Assembly (NCBI GenBank): GCA_017533825.1
Contig: JAFWIE010000017.1
Location: forward strand, 62,001-126,000
Direction of reading: 5' to 3'
Origin: Atopobiaceae bacterium
GTDB lineage: Bacteria > Actinomycetota > Coriobacteriia > Coriobacteriales > Atopobiaceae
DNA length: 64,000 nucleotides
In this document: positions 1-9,326 of the stretch, in pieces
How positions within the stretch are numbered: the first letter of the stretch is position 1
Layout of the letters: every line of letters starts with the position of its first letter
Notes under the pieces: generated by a model
The model's database searches: none
Told to the model about the DNA's origin: nothing
The model's input: only the letters and a program-made list of their open reading frames with translations
Program-made: the position numbers and the translations under genes

Positions 1-546
1 CACATGACAGGTATCGAGGCATACGCCGAGTAGTTCGCCCTTCGCGCAGCCGTCGATGATGCGAGCCAGCTCCTCGAAGGTGCGGCCAACCTCACTGCCC
101 TTGCCTGCCATCGTCTCGAGCAGCACCGTCGTCGACTGCCCGGCTTCAAGTACCCCATCAAGACCCTCGCAGATGAGCTTGATGCCGCGGTCGGTTCCCT
201 GACCCACATGACTGCCCGGATGGAAGTTGTAATAGTTGCCAGGTAGGCTCTCCAGACGCTCAAGGTCGTCTGCCATCGCCCGCCGCGCGAAGTCAACGAC
301 GGATGCCTTCGCCGAGCAGAGGTTCATGGTGTAGGGAGCGTGCGCGACAAGCGTACCGAAGCCCTCACGTTCCATGAGCTCACGCAAGCCCGCAACGTCT
401 GCAGGGTCGAGCGCCTTCGCGTTGCCGCCGCGCGGGTTGCGCGTGAAGAAGGCGAACGTGTTCGCATCGATGGAGACGGCTGTTGCTCCCATGCGCGCGT
501 ATCCGTCTGATGTGGAGAGGTGGCATCCGATGACGAGGCGTCCCAT
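1..546 (-). CDS. nfo: Deoxyribonuclease IV (endonuclease IV), 3' part cut off by the window edge
   Basis: AP endonuclease of base-excision repair, which cuts the backbone 5' of abasic sites using three zinc ions in a TIM barrel. The visible 182 residues, about two thirds of the usual 280, carry the family signatures: HAPY, NFHPGSHVGQG, LLETMAGKGSEVG and the start of the LDTCH motif, which hold the His, Glu and Asp metal ligands. The ATG at 544-546 lies two bases past the coaBC stop, so the two are probably co-transcribed. The C-terminal end lies outside the window. Confidence 0.93.
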   Translation of the reverse strand, partial: MGRLVIGCHLSTSDGYARMGATAVSIDANTFAFFTRNPRGGNAKALDPADVAGLRELMEREGFGTLVAHAPYTMNLCSAKASVVDFARRAMADDLERLESLPGNYYNFHPGSHVGQGTDRGIKLICEGLDGVLEAGQSTTVLLETMAGKGSEVGRTFEELARIIDGCAKGELLGVCLDTCHV

Positions 547-548
547 GG

Positions 549-1811
549 CTAAAGCAACTCCGCCACGCGGTCCAGAAGGCGTCCCGCGACCTCGCGCTTG
601 GTCAGTGTGGGCAAGTCCTCCGTGCCGTCAATGCTGACGAACGAGACACGATTGGTGTCGCGCCCAAAGCCTGAGTCCGCGCGGCTCACGTCGTTGGCCA
701 CAATCAGGTCGCATCCCTTGCGCTCGAGTTTTGCCTGCGCATTGAGTGCGAGATCGTTCGTCTCGGCTGCGAAGCCCACCACCACGCGACGCTTCCCGCC
801 AGCGAGCTTCGTCGCACTGAGCTCGGCCAGAATGTCTGCCGTCTCGACCAACTCTATCATGTCGAGGCGTTCGTGCGCCTTCTTGAGCTTGTGGTCGGCA
901 ACAACCCTCGGAGTGTAGTCGGCGACGGCTGCCGCACAGATGGCGACATCGGCATCAGCGAAAGCGGCAACTGCCGCATCGTGCATCTGAGCAGCAGAGA
1001 CCACGTCGACGCGCTTGACGCCTTCCGGTGCCGCCATTGACGTCGGACCAGAGACGAGCGTCACCTCTGCGCCCCTGTGCGCCGCCTCCTCGGCGATGGC
1101 AAAGCCCATCTTGCCGCTCGAGGCATTGGCAATGTAGCGGACCGGATCGATGGCCTCATGGGTAGGTCCCGCCGTTATTAGCACGCGCACTCCAGCAAGC
1201 GATGTCGCACCGGCATTCGTCGCCGAGCCCGTCTCGCCCGCCACTGCTTCCCGCACGGCCTTGAGAACCGCATCGGCAATCACCTCCACCGGCGCAAGCT
1301 TTCCCTCGCCCACGTCATCACATGCCAGCCTGCCAGACACCGGCATGACGAGCTGCACGCCCCTCTCCATAAGCGTTGCCACGTTTGCCTGGGTGGCAGG
1401 CGCCTGCCACATGTGGACGTTCATGGCAGGCGCCACAATCACGGGCGTCGCAGCGGGAACCGCAAGCAGCGTTGCACTCACAAGGTCGTCGGCAAGGCCA
1501 TAGGCCATCTTTGCCATCATGTTCGCAGTGGCGGGCATCACGAGCACCGCATCCGCCCAACCGGCATTCTCCACGTGGGGTATGGCCGATCCAGCGTAGT
1601 CAAAGAGGTCGGTGGCAAGCGGCGTGTGAGTCAATCCTTCCCACGTTGCCCTTCCCACAAAGTGCAGCGCCCCCTCAGTCGAGGCCACGCGCACCGTGCA
1701 TCCCGCACGTTGCAGCGAGCGCAGTACCTCGATGGCTTTATACGCGGCGATGCCACCACACACGCACAGCAACACCCGCGCGCCATCCATCTGCGTTCTG
1801 TCATTGAGCAT
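549..1811 (-). CDS. coaBC: Bifunctional phosphopantothenoylcysteine decarboxylase / phosphopantothenate-cysteine ligase
   Basis: Makes 4'-phosphopantetheine for coenzyme A in two steps: CTP-dependent coupling of cysteine to phosphopantothenate, then FMN-dependent decarboxylation. The 420 aa match the two-domain family length. The N-terminal flavoprotein half has the glycine-rich start VLLCVCGGIAAYK, a candidate active-site His79, the PATAN motif near 93 and the flap Cys164 in SGRLACDDVGEGKL. The ligase half begins near 205 with ITAGPTHEAIDPVRYI and NASSGKMG, followed by AAVADY. The SD before this start is weak (AGAGACAGCAT), so a start a few codons away is possible. Confidence 0.95.
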   Translation of the reverse strand: MLNDRTQMDGARVLLCVCGGIAAYKAIEVLRSLQRAGCTVRVASTEGALHFVGRATWEGLTHTPLATDLFDYAGSAIPHVENAGWADAVLVMPATANMMAKMAYGLADDLVSATLLAVPAATPVIVAPAMNVHMWQAPATQANVATLMERGVQLVMPVSGRLACDDVGEGKLAPVEVIADAVLKAVREAVAGETGSATNAGATSLAGVRVLITAGPTHEAIDPVRYIANASSGKMGFAIAEEAAHRGAEVTLVSGPTSMAAPEGVKRVDVVSAAQMHDAAVAAFADADVAICAAAVADYTPRVVADHKLKKAHERLDMIELVETADILAELSATKLAGGKRRVVVGFAAETNDLALNAQAKLERKGCDLIVANDVSRADSGFGRDTNRVSFVSIDGTEDLPTLTKREVAGRLLDRVAELL

Positions 1812-1828
1812 ATGCTGTCTCTATTCTA

Positions 1829-2554
1829 TTAGTCGAGGTCAAACATTCCCTCCGTCACGAGCAAGCGGTGGCAATACGGGCACTCCGCGATTCTCGGACC
1901 ACGCTTGAGGTCGCCAAACACGCTCGGTGAGATGGTCACACGGCATACCGAGGGGACGTTCCCCCGCAGACGCTCGACGGCAAGTCCGCCGAACTTCTTG
2001 ATTGCCGCATCATAGCGCTCGAGCACACCCGGGGTGATGTTCACGAGCAGCGACTCGCGCTCTAGCGAAAGCTTGCGGACGTCGCGCTCGATGTCTGACG
2101 TCTGCTCCCTCAGACTCATCACCAAAGCTTCTCCCTCGCTGCACAGCTTGTCGTCCAATGCACGGGCGTTCTTCTCGGCAAGACGGGCCTTCTCCAGACG
2201 TGCGACCAGGTCTTTGTGCTGGAACTCACGCTTCTCGAGCTTCTTAGCAAGAGAGGTGAGCTGCGCCTCGAGGTTTTGCACGTCGCGATAACCCACTTCG
2301 CCCGACTCGTACTTGGCCTGTGCCTCGTCGACGAGCTCATGCATCCGAAGCTGGGCCCTCTCGTTCTCGTCGAGGTCCATCTCGGCGTCCTTGCGCTCGC
2401 CAACAATCTGGCGCGTCTGGACCGCAAGCTTCTTGCGCGCGGCCTGCACCGCCTTGATCTTCTTCATCTGCGGCATGGAGGCAAGCGTCTTCCTATGTCG
2501 CATGAGCGCCAAGTCTATCTCCTGCAACTTGAGCAGAGCTTCGGGCTCCATCAT
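1829..2554 (-). CDS. C4-type zinc-ribbon / coiled-coil protein (COG1579-like)
   Basis: A 241-aa protein that is almost entirely a long charged coiled coil (about residues 5-170), ending in a small zinc-ribbon-like tail. This is the layout of the COG1579 family, whose function is not established; a role in nucleic-acid binding is only supposed. The start at 2554 (ATGATG) is chosen because GGAGG lies six bases upstream; the reading frame stays open to 2617. The tail keeps the second knuckle (CPYC) but the first is reduced to one Cys (SVCRVT), so zinc binding may be weakened. It lies just upstream of coaBC, 17 bp away. Confidence 0.75.
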   Translation of the reverse strand: MMEPEALLKLQEIDLALMRHRKTLASMPQMKKIKAVQAARKKLAVQTRQIVGERKDAEMDLDENERAQLRMHELVDEAQAKYESGEVGYRDVQNLEAQLTSLAKKLEKREFQHKDLVARLEKARLAEKNARALDDKLCSEGEALVMSLREQTSDIERDVRKLSLERESLLVNITPGVLERYDAAIKKFGGLAVERLRGNVPSVCRVTISPSVFGDLKRGPRIAECPYCHRLLVTEGMFDLD

Positions 2555-2652
2555 CGCATACCTCCATACTGCCGGAAACGTCCCTCCCATGGTACACGAA
2601 ATACGACCGATTTCCATCCTCCGTGAGACGCACGTGGATGAGCGCCCGTCGT

Positions 2653-3558
2653 CTACAACAGCTCAAGCGCGCTAGCGGCATTTGCCTGAATGCGTAGGCG
2701 CGACAAGGGGTCCGGACTCTCGAGGTAGGCCCACGACATGCTGGCCATCTTCCGTCCGTCACATTCGGCAGACACGACGTTTCCCTCCGTGTCCGTGTTC
2801 AGCATGAGTTCGTAGGTATGGGTAGTTGCAGCAGCATCCTCTTCGGTGTCAGTCGCGTCCTCGTCGTCCGATGGGAAGGTCTTGGTCACCGTTACGCTCT
2901 TTGGCACGTCGCCTTCGTAGGCAATGTCGTAGGTCCGAATCTCGCTGGGCGCGTCCTCGCCAGACTTGGTACGCTCGTAGTGCACCAAGTTGCCTCGTTC
3001 GTCATAGTCGTAGACCTCCAATGTGTCGGCGAAGTCGCGGCCTTCGACCTCCTTGCGCCTGATCGTCCCGTCATCTCGGTACTCCAGCGCATAGCGAACC
3101 GTGCGATCACCCGACTCCCATATGCGGGGAATCTGTTCACCGCGTGCAGTATAGGTGGCCGAGAGCCCGTCATATTCTGGCTGGAACGTGGCCTCGTGCG
3201 TGCCTGAGTCGCTGTTCTCGCCAAAGTTTCCCATGGTGAGCGTGTAGGAGCACTCATAGGAGAGGCCATCATCGGACCACGTGCAGTAAAGGGTCTGCCC
3301 ACTCACGATGTTTACCGCGTTGGTACTCTCTCTCGACTCCACGATTTGGCCCCGCTCGTTGTACTCGTACCTATAGTTGCAGAAACCGTAGTGGTACGGC
3401 GCCTGTCTGCCTTTAAACGAGGAAAGTGCCCACGTTCCCCGCTCGAAGATGGACGGCTCTTCATCTGTCTCGTCGCGCTTGGCACTGCATGCAGTGCATA
3501 CGGCAAGCATCCCCACAACCAAGCTTGCAAGGACAAGGATATGAACAGTGCGCTTCAT
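2653..3558 (-). CDS. Lipoprotein with YD/RHS-like repeats, function unknown
   Basis: A 301-aa secreted lipoprotein. The start at 3558 has AAAGGAA six bases upstream, better than the in-frame GTG at 3564. A basic start plus a hydrophobic helix leads to a lipobox-like VCTAC, with lipidation expected near Cys24. The mature part is acidic and contains short repeats resembling YD repeats, such as YEYNERGQIVE and YDYDERGNLVHYE, which in RHS-type proteins form beta hairpins. I recognise no enzyme motif. It follows the family-3 glycosidase by about 70 bp and may share its transcript. Confidence 0.7.
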   Translation of the reverse strand: MKRTVHILVLASLVVGMLAVCTACSAKRDETDEEPSIFERGTWALSSFKGRQAPYHYGFCNYRYEYNERGQIVESRESTNAVNIVSGQTLYCTWSDDGLSYECSYTLTMGNFGENSDSGTHEATFQPEYDGLSATYTARGEQIPRIWESGDRTVRYALEYRDDGTIRRKEVEGRDFADTLEVYDYDERGNLVHYERTKSGEDAPSEIRTYDIAYEGDVPKSVTVTKTFPSDDEDATDTEEDAAATTHTYELMLNTDTEGNVVSAECDGRKMASMSWAYLESPDPLSRLRIQANAASALELL

Positions 3559-3627
3559 GTGCACTTCCTTTCTTCTGCCGCATCGGAACGCATGCCAAGC
3601 TCCGTGATTCAGCCGCTACCGTCCGCC

Positions 3628-5721
3628 TTAGCCCGCACTTGTACCACGCGCGAAGAGAACCTCGTCAGTGTATACCCACGCGCCGCTCTCATCCTTCTCC
3701 ATGGCGTTGATGGCAATGGGAAGAGCGCCGGGCATGTCAGCAACGCCAAAGATGGCACGCAGCGCCGCGGGGACGTTCGCGTTGATTGCGCGCATGCTCC
3801 CGGAATCGCTTTCGCCGGTGGGATCGACGTCGAAGCCGGACGAGAGATAGCAGCATACGATGGCATCTGCGTCGAGGAAGCGTGCCGCGTCCACGGGAAG
3901 ATTGTCGGAGAGCATTACGAACTTCGCGCTGGCCTCGCGTGCCTCCTTGAGCGCACGGCCAACACCCTGCACGCGAGCATCTGTGTCCTGCAGCGCGTCA
4001 AGACCTGCCCACGTGGTACTGAGGCATACCACGTACTGCGCCCGTGCGATGGCATCCGACAGGCCATCCGACCAGACGAGCTCGCCCTTGCCCAGGTCAT
4101 AGTAGCGGTCTACGTAGATGTGAGCATCCGCGCTCTCTGCCCCCGTCACCTTGCCCGTAATGGCGTTCTCCACCCGCGCGTTCGGGTCGACGTCGCCCCG
4201 TCCCATGAGCTCGGAAAGCGCATAGCCAATCGGTGTGGCATCACTCTCGGTGCGACCAAGGATGACGACGCTTGCGCCTTTGCCGGGAACCGGCAGCGCC
4301 CCGTCGTCCTTGAGCAGGGTAACGGCCTTCTCCGCGATGTCACGCTCGATGTCATGATGCTCTGCAGACCCCACGCACTCCTTCGCCTTCGCGATGGCCT
4401 CCTCCACGCCTTGTCCGCTCACGTCCAGGTCGAGGACGCCGCAGGCCTCCTTGAGATTGAGGATGCGCCTCACCGAGTCGTCAATGAGTTCCTCTTCTAT
4501 CGCACCCGAGGTGACCTTCTTCGCAATGCCCGCGATGTAGTCCTCGCACCACGTCACCTTCTCCTTGCCGTTCAGATCGACAGGCAGCAGCAGGATGTCG
4601 CAGCCCGCAGCGATGCACTTCTCGGCAACGTTGACGTAACCCTCGAGCGTACGTCCACCAGGCAGGATGGCGTCGCCCGTACCTGGCTCATCGAAGAACT
4701 GATCCATCTCGAGCGCATCGGTCATGACCACGCCCTCGAAGCCCAGCTCCTCGCGGAGCATCTTGCCCACGATCTTTGGTGAGATGGTTGCGGGATAATA
4801 GCCCTTGGTCTTGCCATCGGCCAGCGTGACCCCGTCATCGATGTTGGGGAAGGTGCATGCGGAGACCATGACCATGGCGGCACCGTTATCGATAACCGCC
4901 GCATATGGTATGAGCCCGCCCTCCTGCAGCTGCTCGAGCGTGAGGGAAACAGCCGTCGGATCATCGCTTCCGTCGCCTGCACCAGGAAAATGCTTGTAGC
5001 ACGTGACGACACGGGATTTGTCGAGGCCATAGGAAAAGCCCAAGGCGCAGTCCGTCACGACCTGCGGATCATCCGAGAACACGCGCGTGCTCATGCCAGC
5101 ATCGGCAAGATCGGTGATGATGTCCACGCACGGGGCGAGGTTGAGGTTGATGCCAAGCGCAGAGAGCTCCAGGCCCAAGATGGTGCCTGTATCGCGCGCG
5201 TTCTGCGCGGCGGCATCGCCAGTTGCCCCGATAGCCATGCTGCCCGTGCCACGCGTACCCATGGAAAGGCGCGCCACCGACCCGCCTTCCTGGTCGGCAG
5301 CCACGAAGTAGGGAATGGTGGTCATCGTGCTCGCGTCCACGCCCTTGGCATTGTTTACTTGAAGGTCGCTCACCAGACGTAGCGTCTGCTCGGTGTCGAC
5401 AACGTTCGAACCGAAGAGAATTACTCCTCCGTACTGGTGCTTCTGTAGTGCGGAGGCAAGGTCGGGCACAGCCGAGAGATCGGTCACGCCGTTGCCCTCG
5501 CCCTCCCACGTGCGGATAGCGGGCATAATCATCTGCGCGATCTTCTGCTCGAGTGACATCGCCGCAACGATGCCGTCCACGCGCTCACTGGCAGAGACGG
5601 ACGAGGCTTCGGAGTCTGTGGACGTGCCATCCACCGGCGATGACGCACAGGAGGTGCCTACGAGCGCGGCGGTGCCCGCAATAGCCGAAACGAACGATCT
5701 TCTGGTTATTGACATCGCCAT
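3628..5721 (-). CDS. Glycoside hydrolase family 3 lipoprotein, two-domain, catalytic His absent
   Basis: A 697-aa exported GH3 protein. The N terminus (TRRSF followed by a hydrophobic stretch and VGTSC25) reads as a twin-arginine-like or Sec lipoprotein signal. The GH3 N domain has ADQEGG (142-147), KHFPG (243-247) and the nucleophile Asp335 in VVMTDAL; a second GH3_C-like domain follows to the end. In NagZ-type enzymes the loop ends in Asp-Ser-His, the general acid/base dyad. Here the matching residues are Asp254-Pro-Thr256, so the His is gone. Substrate is therefore uncertain: beta-N-acetylhexosaminidase, beta-glucosidase or a non-catalytic binder. GGAG lies five bases before the ATG. Confidence 0.85.
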   Translation of the reverse strand: MAMSITRRSFVSAIAGTAALVGTSCASSPVDGTSTDSEASSVSASERVDGIVAAMSLEQKIAQMIMPAIRTWEGEGNGVTDLSAVPDLASALQKHQYGGVILFGSNVVDTEQTLRLVSDLQVNNAKGVDASTMTTIPYFVAADQEGGSVARLSMGTRGTGSMAIGATGDAAAQNARDTGTILGLELSALGINLNLAPCVDIITDLADAGMSTRVFSDDPQVVTDCALGFSYGLDKSRVVTCYKHFPGAGDGSDDPTAVSLTLEQLQEGGLIPYAAVIDNGAAMVMVSACTFPNIDDGVTLADGKTKGYYPATISPKIVGKMLREELGFEGVVMTDALEMDQFFDEPGTGDAILPGGRTLEGYVNVAEKCIAAGCDILLLPVDLNGKEKVTWCEDYIAGIAKKVTSGAIEEELIDDSVRRILNLKEACGVLDLDVSGQGVEEAIAKAKECVGSAEHHDIERDIAEKAVTLLKDDGALPVPGKGASVVILGRTESDATPIGYALSELMGRGDVDPNARVENAITGKVTGAESADAHIYVDRYYDLGKGELVWSDGLSDAIARAQYVVCLSTTWAGLDALQDTDARVQGVGRALKEAREASAKFVMLSDNLPVDAARFLDADAIVCCYLSSGFDVDPTGESDSGSMRAINANVPAALRAIFGVADMPGALPIAINAMEKDESGAWVYTDEVLFARGTSAG

Positions 5722-5743
5722 GGTTGCTCCATTCCAGATTCAG

Positions 5744-6916
5744 CTACGCAGACATGTTCACCACTTCAAGAAGTGCTTCGGCGAAGCGGTCGAGGTCCTC
5801 CTGCGAGACCCGTTCGTCGAACGAGACGCGCAGCGAACCCGAGGAGAGAAGGCCCGAGACGCCCATGGCCGAGAGAACGTGGCTTGGCGCCGTCTGCCCG
5901 CTCGCACACGCGGAAGCTGCCGAGACCTCAAAGCCCCTCGCATCGAGCTGAAGCACGAGCGACTCGGAGTCGATGCCCTCGATCAGAAGGCTGACGATGC
6001 CCGGCAGGCACGCGATGCCTACATCCCGCGCGACCGTCGGCGTGATGCGCGACGAGCCGCACACCGCCTCATAGAGGCGCTCTGCCCGCTCTGCCACCAC
6101 CCGGCACTTCGCGTCCATCCCCTCGCAGCAGGCGCGCGCCGCGGCTGCAAGCCCCAGCGCACCTCGCACGTCTTGGGTGCCGGGACGAATCTCTCGCTCC
6201 TGCCCCCCACCGTGCATAAGCGGGCGCACAAGCACGCGCATCCGCACGAAGAGCGCCCCCGTGCCCACCGAGGCGCCGATTTTGTGCCCCACCACGCCCA
6301 CGGCGTCGCAGGCGCGCACGTCAAGCGGCACCTTGCCAAATCCCTGCGCTGCGTCGGTATAGAAGAGCGCTCCAGCGTCGTGCGCGACACGCGCGAGCTC
6401 TCCGATGGGCTGCAGCACGCCCGTCTCGTTGTTGGCCGCCATCACCGATACGAGCGCCACGTCGGGACCCAGCAACGGACGCAGTGCCTCCGCTTCAATG
6501 CGACCAGCACGGTCCGGCCCAACCGTCACGACCTCAAAGCCGCGGTCGCGCAGGGTCGGCGCAACATCCAGGCTGGAATCGTGCTCAATGGCAGAGATGA
6601 TGACCCGCGTGCGTCTGCGGTCCCTCCCCCGCGCACCGAGCGCCATCCCCACAATCGCGAGGTTGTTGTTCTCCGTCCCGCCAGAGGTGAAGACCACCTC
6701 CATCGGCCTGAAGCCCCCGCCCAAGCAGCGGGCCAGGTCGCGACGCGCGCTATCAAGCGCTCGCGCAGCCTCGCGTCCGGCAGTGTGGAGGGAATTTGGG
6801 TTGGCACCCGCATACGAACTCACTTCGTACGCACGCTCTGCATCAAGCGCCTCCGCGCGCATGGGTGCGGAGGCCGCATAGTCGAGGTACACGCGCCGGA
6901 CGTTCGTCGCGCTCAT
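5744..6916 (-). CDS. Cysteine desulfurase (NifS/IscS-like, PLP-dependent)
   Basis: Releases sulfur from cysteine as a persulfide for Fe-S clusters or tRNA thiolation. The 390 aa fit the family. Visible motifs are LDYAASAP at the start, TSGGTENNN (77-85), the PLP-binding Lys212 in GHKIG, RPGTQDV (244-250) and the persulfide-forming Cys337 in SACASGQTAPSHVL. It follows rpe by six bases on the same strand, so the two are likely co-transcribed. No scaffold protein or tRNA thiolase lies next to it, so the sulfur acceptor cannot be read from context. Confidence 0.92.
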   Translation of the reverse strand: MSATNVRRVYLDYAASAPMRAEALDAERAYEVSSYAGANPNSLHTAGREAARALDSARRDLARCLGGGFRPMEVVFTSGGTENNNLAIVGMALGARGRDRRRTRVIISAIEHDSSLDVAPTLRDRGFEVVTVGPDRAGRIEAEALRPLLGPDVALVSVMAANNETGVLQPIGELARVAHDAGALFYTDAAQGFGKVPLDVRACDAVGVVGHKIGASVGTGALFVRMRVLVRPLMHGGGQEREIRPGTQDVRGALGLAAAARACCEGMDAKCRVVAERAERLYEAVCGSSRITPTVARDVGIACLPGIVSLLIEGIDSESLVLQLDARGFEVSAASACASGQTAPSHVLSAMGVSGLLSSGSLRVSFDERVSQEDLDRFAEALLEVVNMSA

Positions 6917-6922
6917 GGAACG

Positions 6923-7597
6923 TTACCTCATCGCGAGGCCGCGCATACCCGCCTCGCGCATCTCTTCTACGGCACGTGCATGGTCGGGCGCGCCAAAGAC
7001 GGCACTGCCGCCCACCAGCACGTCGGCTCCAGCCGCCACGACCTGTGCGGCATTCTTTGCAGAGACACCACCGTCAATCTCTATGAGAGGACGAACCGCA
7101 TGGCTGCGGCACAGTGCCGTGAGCTTGTACAGCTGCGTAAACGTGTGCTCAATGAACTGCTGGCCCGAGAAGCCGGGGTTGACGGACATCACGAGCACCA
7201 TGTCCAAGTGGTCAATGATGGCATCAAGCGAAGAGATGGCCGTCCCCGGGTTGACCGCAACCGCCGCGCGTCGTCCGTAGCGATGAATCTCGTCCACGAT
7301 GCGGTGTGCATGCTTGGCCGTCTCCATATGGAAGGTGAGGATGTCGGCGCCTGCCTCAAGGTAGTCGCGGTACACCTCGTCTGGATTGCTCACCATCATA
7401 TGCACGTCCACCATGAGGTCGGTGCCGCGCTTAACGGCCGAAAGGAGACCGGGACCGAACGAGATGTTGGGCACGAAGTCCCCATCCATCACGTCGTAGT
7501 GAATGAAGTCGGCATTGGAGACGCTCTCGAGCTCCGCGCCGAGGTTGAGCATGTCGGCGGCGAGTATGGACGGGGAAATTCTGACTTGGTGTGCCAT
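6923..7597 (-). CDS. rpe: Ribulose-phosphate 3-epimerase
   Basis: Interconverts ribulose 5-phosphate and xylulose 5-phosphate in the non-oxidative pentose phosphate pathway. The 224-aa TIM barrel has SPSILAAD, the metal and acid/base motifs HYDVMDG and VDVHMMV, the flexible loop VNPGFSGQQF and the phosphate-binding IDGGV and GGSAVFG. The start has AGAGGAG six bases upstream. A cysteine desulfurase gene follows almost directly. Confidence 0.97.
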   Translation of the reverse strand: MAHQVRISPSILAADMLNLGAELESVSNADFIHYDVMDGDFVPNISFGPGLLSAVKRGTDLMVDVHMMVSNPDEVYRDYLEAGADILTFHMETAKHAHRIVDEIHRYGRRAAVAVNPGTAISSLDAIIDHLDMVLVMSVNPGFSGQQFIEHTFTQLYKLTALCRSHAVRPLIEIDGGVSAKNAAQVVAAGADVLVGGSAVFGAPDHARAVEEMREAGMRGLAMR

Positions 7598-7639
7598 GTG
7601 CTACTCCTCTACGATTCGACGGACACTTCTCGTCAGTGG

Positions 7640-8653
7640 TTAGGATGTGAACCCATAGAACTCCTCCTTGGAACGCCTGAGCAGAAGCCCGTCGATGGCC
7701 TCAGCTACGGGCACGTCCTCAAAGAGAATGGCATTGACCGCACGTGTGATGGGAATCTCCACGTCGTTCTTGTCGGCGACCTCGATGATGGACCTCGTGG
7801 CCTGCGCGCCTTCCACCACCATACCCGTACGCGCTTGGTATTCCTCAAGCGAAACGCCACGGGCGAGCTCTTCTCCAAAGGTGCGGTTGCGCGAATGGCG
7901 AGAGGTGCACGTGGCGATGAGGTCACCCATTCCTGCCAGCCCCATGCACGTGAGCGGATCGGCACCCATCGAGACCGCAACGCGCGTCACCTCGGCCAGG
8001 CCACGCGTCATGAGTACGGCAAGCGTATTGTCGCCAGCGCCCAGCTCGGCCGCGATGCCGCAGGCGATGGCAATAACGTTCTTCTCGGCGCCACATACCT
8101 CGATTCCTCGCACGTCGGCACTCACGTATACTCTGAAGGCGGGGCACACCAGCAGGTCTCGGAAGTACTCCGCGACCTGGCGATTGCACGAGGCGATCAC
8201 CGCAGCCGAAATGGTGCCTTTGCTCACCTCTTCCGCATGGTTCGGCCCACTGAGGACGGCAATGCGCTCCGGTCCGCCCAGCTCGTCCGCAACGACGTCT
8301 GCCATGAGAGAGCCCGTCCCATGCTCCACGCCCTTCGTGAGGATGAGAAGCGGCAGATCCGGGTGCACGAACGGCGCAAGCTTGGCGCAAGTCGCGCGAA
8401 GGAAGGGTGAGGGAACGGCGAGCAGGAGCGCTTCCGCCCCAGCCGTCGCCGCCTGCATGTCGCAGGTCGCACGCACGTTGGGCGCGACTTCGAAGTCCGT
8501 GAGTTGTCGCGGATTCCTCCGCTCCTCGTTGATGCCGCGAGCCACCTCCGGCTCGTGCGACCATACCAAGACCTCGTCCGCATGGGGAGAGAGCAGGCGC
8601 GTCACGCCCGTGCCCCACGAACCAGAGCCTATCACCGCGACCTTGCGCGTCAT
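7640..8653 (-). CDS. gpsA: NAD(P)H-dependent glycerol-3-phosphate dehydrogenase
   Basis: Reduces dihydroxyacetone phosphate to sn-glycerol 3-phosphate, the backbone for phospholipids. The 337 aa include the Rossmann motif GSGSWGTG, LTKGVEHGTG, SGPNHAEEV, CGAEKNVIAIACG with the catalytic Lys, and GLAGMGDLIATC with SRHSRNRTFGEEL. Its ATG overlaps the stop of plsY by four bases. Supply of glycerol 3-phosphate and its acylation are therefore translationally coupled, a common arrangement for this pair. Confidence 0.97.
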   Translation of the reverse strand: MTRKVAVIGSGSWGTGVTRLLSPHADEVLVWSHEPEVARGINEERRNPRQLTDFEVAPNVRATCDMQAATAGAEALLLAVPSPFLRATCAKLAPFVHPDLPLLILTKGVEHGTGSLMADVVADELGGPERIAVLSGPNHAEEVSKGTISAAVIASCNRQVAEYFRDLLVCPAFRVYVSADVRGIEVCGAEKNVIAIACGIAAELGAGDNTLAVLMTRGLAEVTRVAVSMGADPLTCMGLAGMGDLIATCTSRHSRNRTFGEELARGVSLEEYQARTGMVVEGAQATRSIIEVADKNDVEIPITRAVNAILFEDVPVAEAIDGLLLRRSKEEFYGFTS

Positions 8654-9324
8654 CGACCCGCCCCCTTCTTGTCCTTCCCCACCGAGAAGCGACGCTCCTC
8701 ACCGCGCACAAGCCGACCGATGTTCTCGCGATGTGCAAGGATGACTACGATACTCACCAAGACAAGCGGAATGATGGCAACCCCGCGGACGCCAAAGATG
8801 AGCCCAAAGATGGGCACCGACGCCGCGGCCGCAACCGAACCAAGCGACACGAGGCGCGTGGGGATGACTAGAATCAGAAAGACCGCAAACATGCTCAGTC
8901 CCATGGGCCAATACAGACCCAGCGAGGCACCGAGACCCGTCGAGATACCCTTACCACCATGGAAGTGAAGATACGGGCTGAACACATGACCAAAGACACA
9001 CGCCATGAAGAGCGTCGTGCCCACCCATGCGAAGGGCCTATCGATTGCGAGTGCCGAGACGTCGCCACCGAGGCACAGGGCTGCGATGATGAATCGGAAG
9101 AGCGGCACGCAGATGGCGCCCTTCCCCACGTCGCAGGCAAAGGTCAGCGTGGCCGCCTTGCCACCAGCCGAGCGCGCGACGTTCGTCATGCCGATGTTGC
9201 CAGAACCCACCTTGCGTACGTCAACGCCACTGAGCTTTGCCGCAAAGAGCATGCCAAACGGGATGCCGCAGATGAAGTACGACGCGACCGCCGCGATGCA
9301 GGTCGCCAGAACCAAACCACCCAT
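8650..9324 (-). CDS. plsY: Acyl-phosphate:glycerol-3-phosphate acyltransferase PlsY
   Basis: Integral membrane enzyme that moves an acyl group from acyl phosphate to glycerol 3-phosphate, the first step of phospholipid synthesis. The 224 aa show about five hydrophobic helices and the PlsY motifs GSGNIGMTNVAR (binding of the phosphate), FHGGKGISTG and, near the end, a VILAHRENI stretch. AAGGAG lies five bases before the ATG. It sits between der and gpsA and overlaps gpsA by four bases. The C terminus is basic and cytoplasmic. Confidence 0.95.
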   Translation of the reverse strand: MGGLVLATCIAAVASYFICGIPFGMLFAAKLSGVDVRKVGSGNIGMTNVARSAGGKAATLTFACDVGKGAICVPLFRFIIAALCLGGDVSALAIDRPFAWVGTTLFMACVFGHVFSPYLHFHGGKGISTGLGASLGLYWPMGLSMFAVFLILVIPTRLVSLGSVAAAASVPIFGLIFGVRGVAIIPLVLVSIVVILAHRENIGRLVRGEERRFSVGKDKKGAGR

Positions 9325-9326
9325 GG

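Noticed and set aside
5393-8410. A plus-strand open frame of about 1000 codons across four minus-strand genes
   Set aside because: It crosses the boundaries of the GH3, cysteine desulfurase, rpe and gpsA genes, all clearly real, and its product is His/Arg-rich with no recognisable domain.
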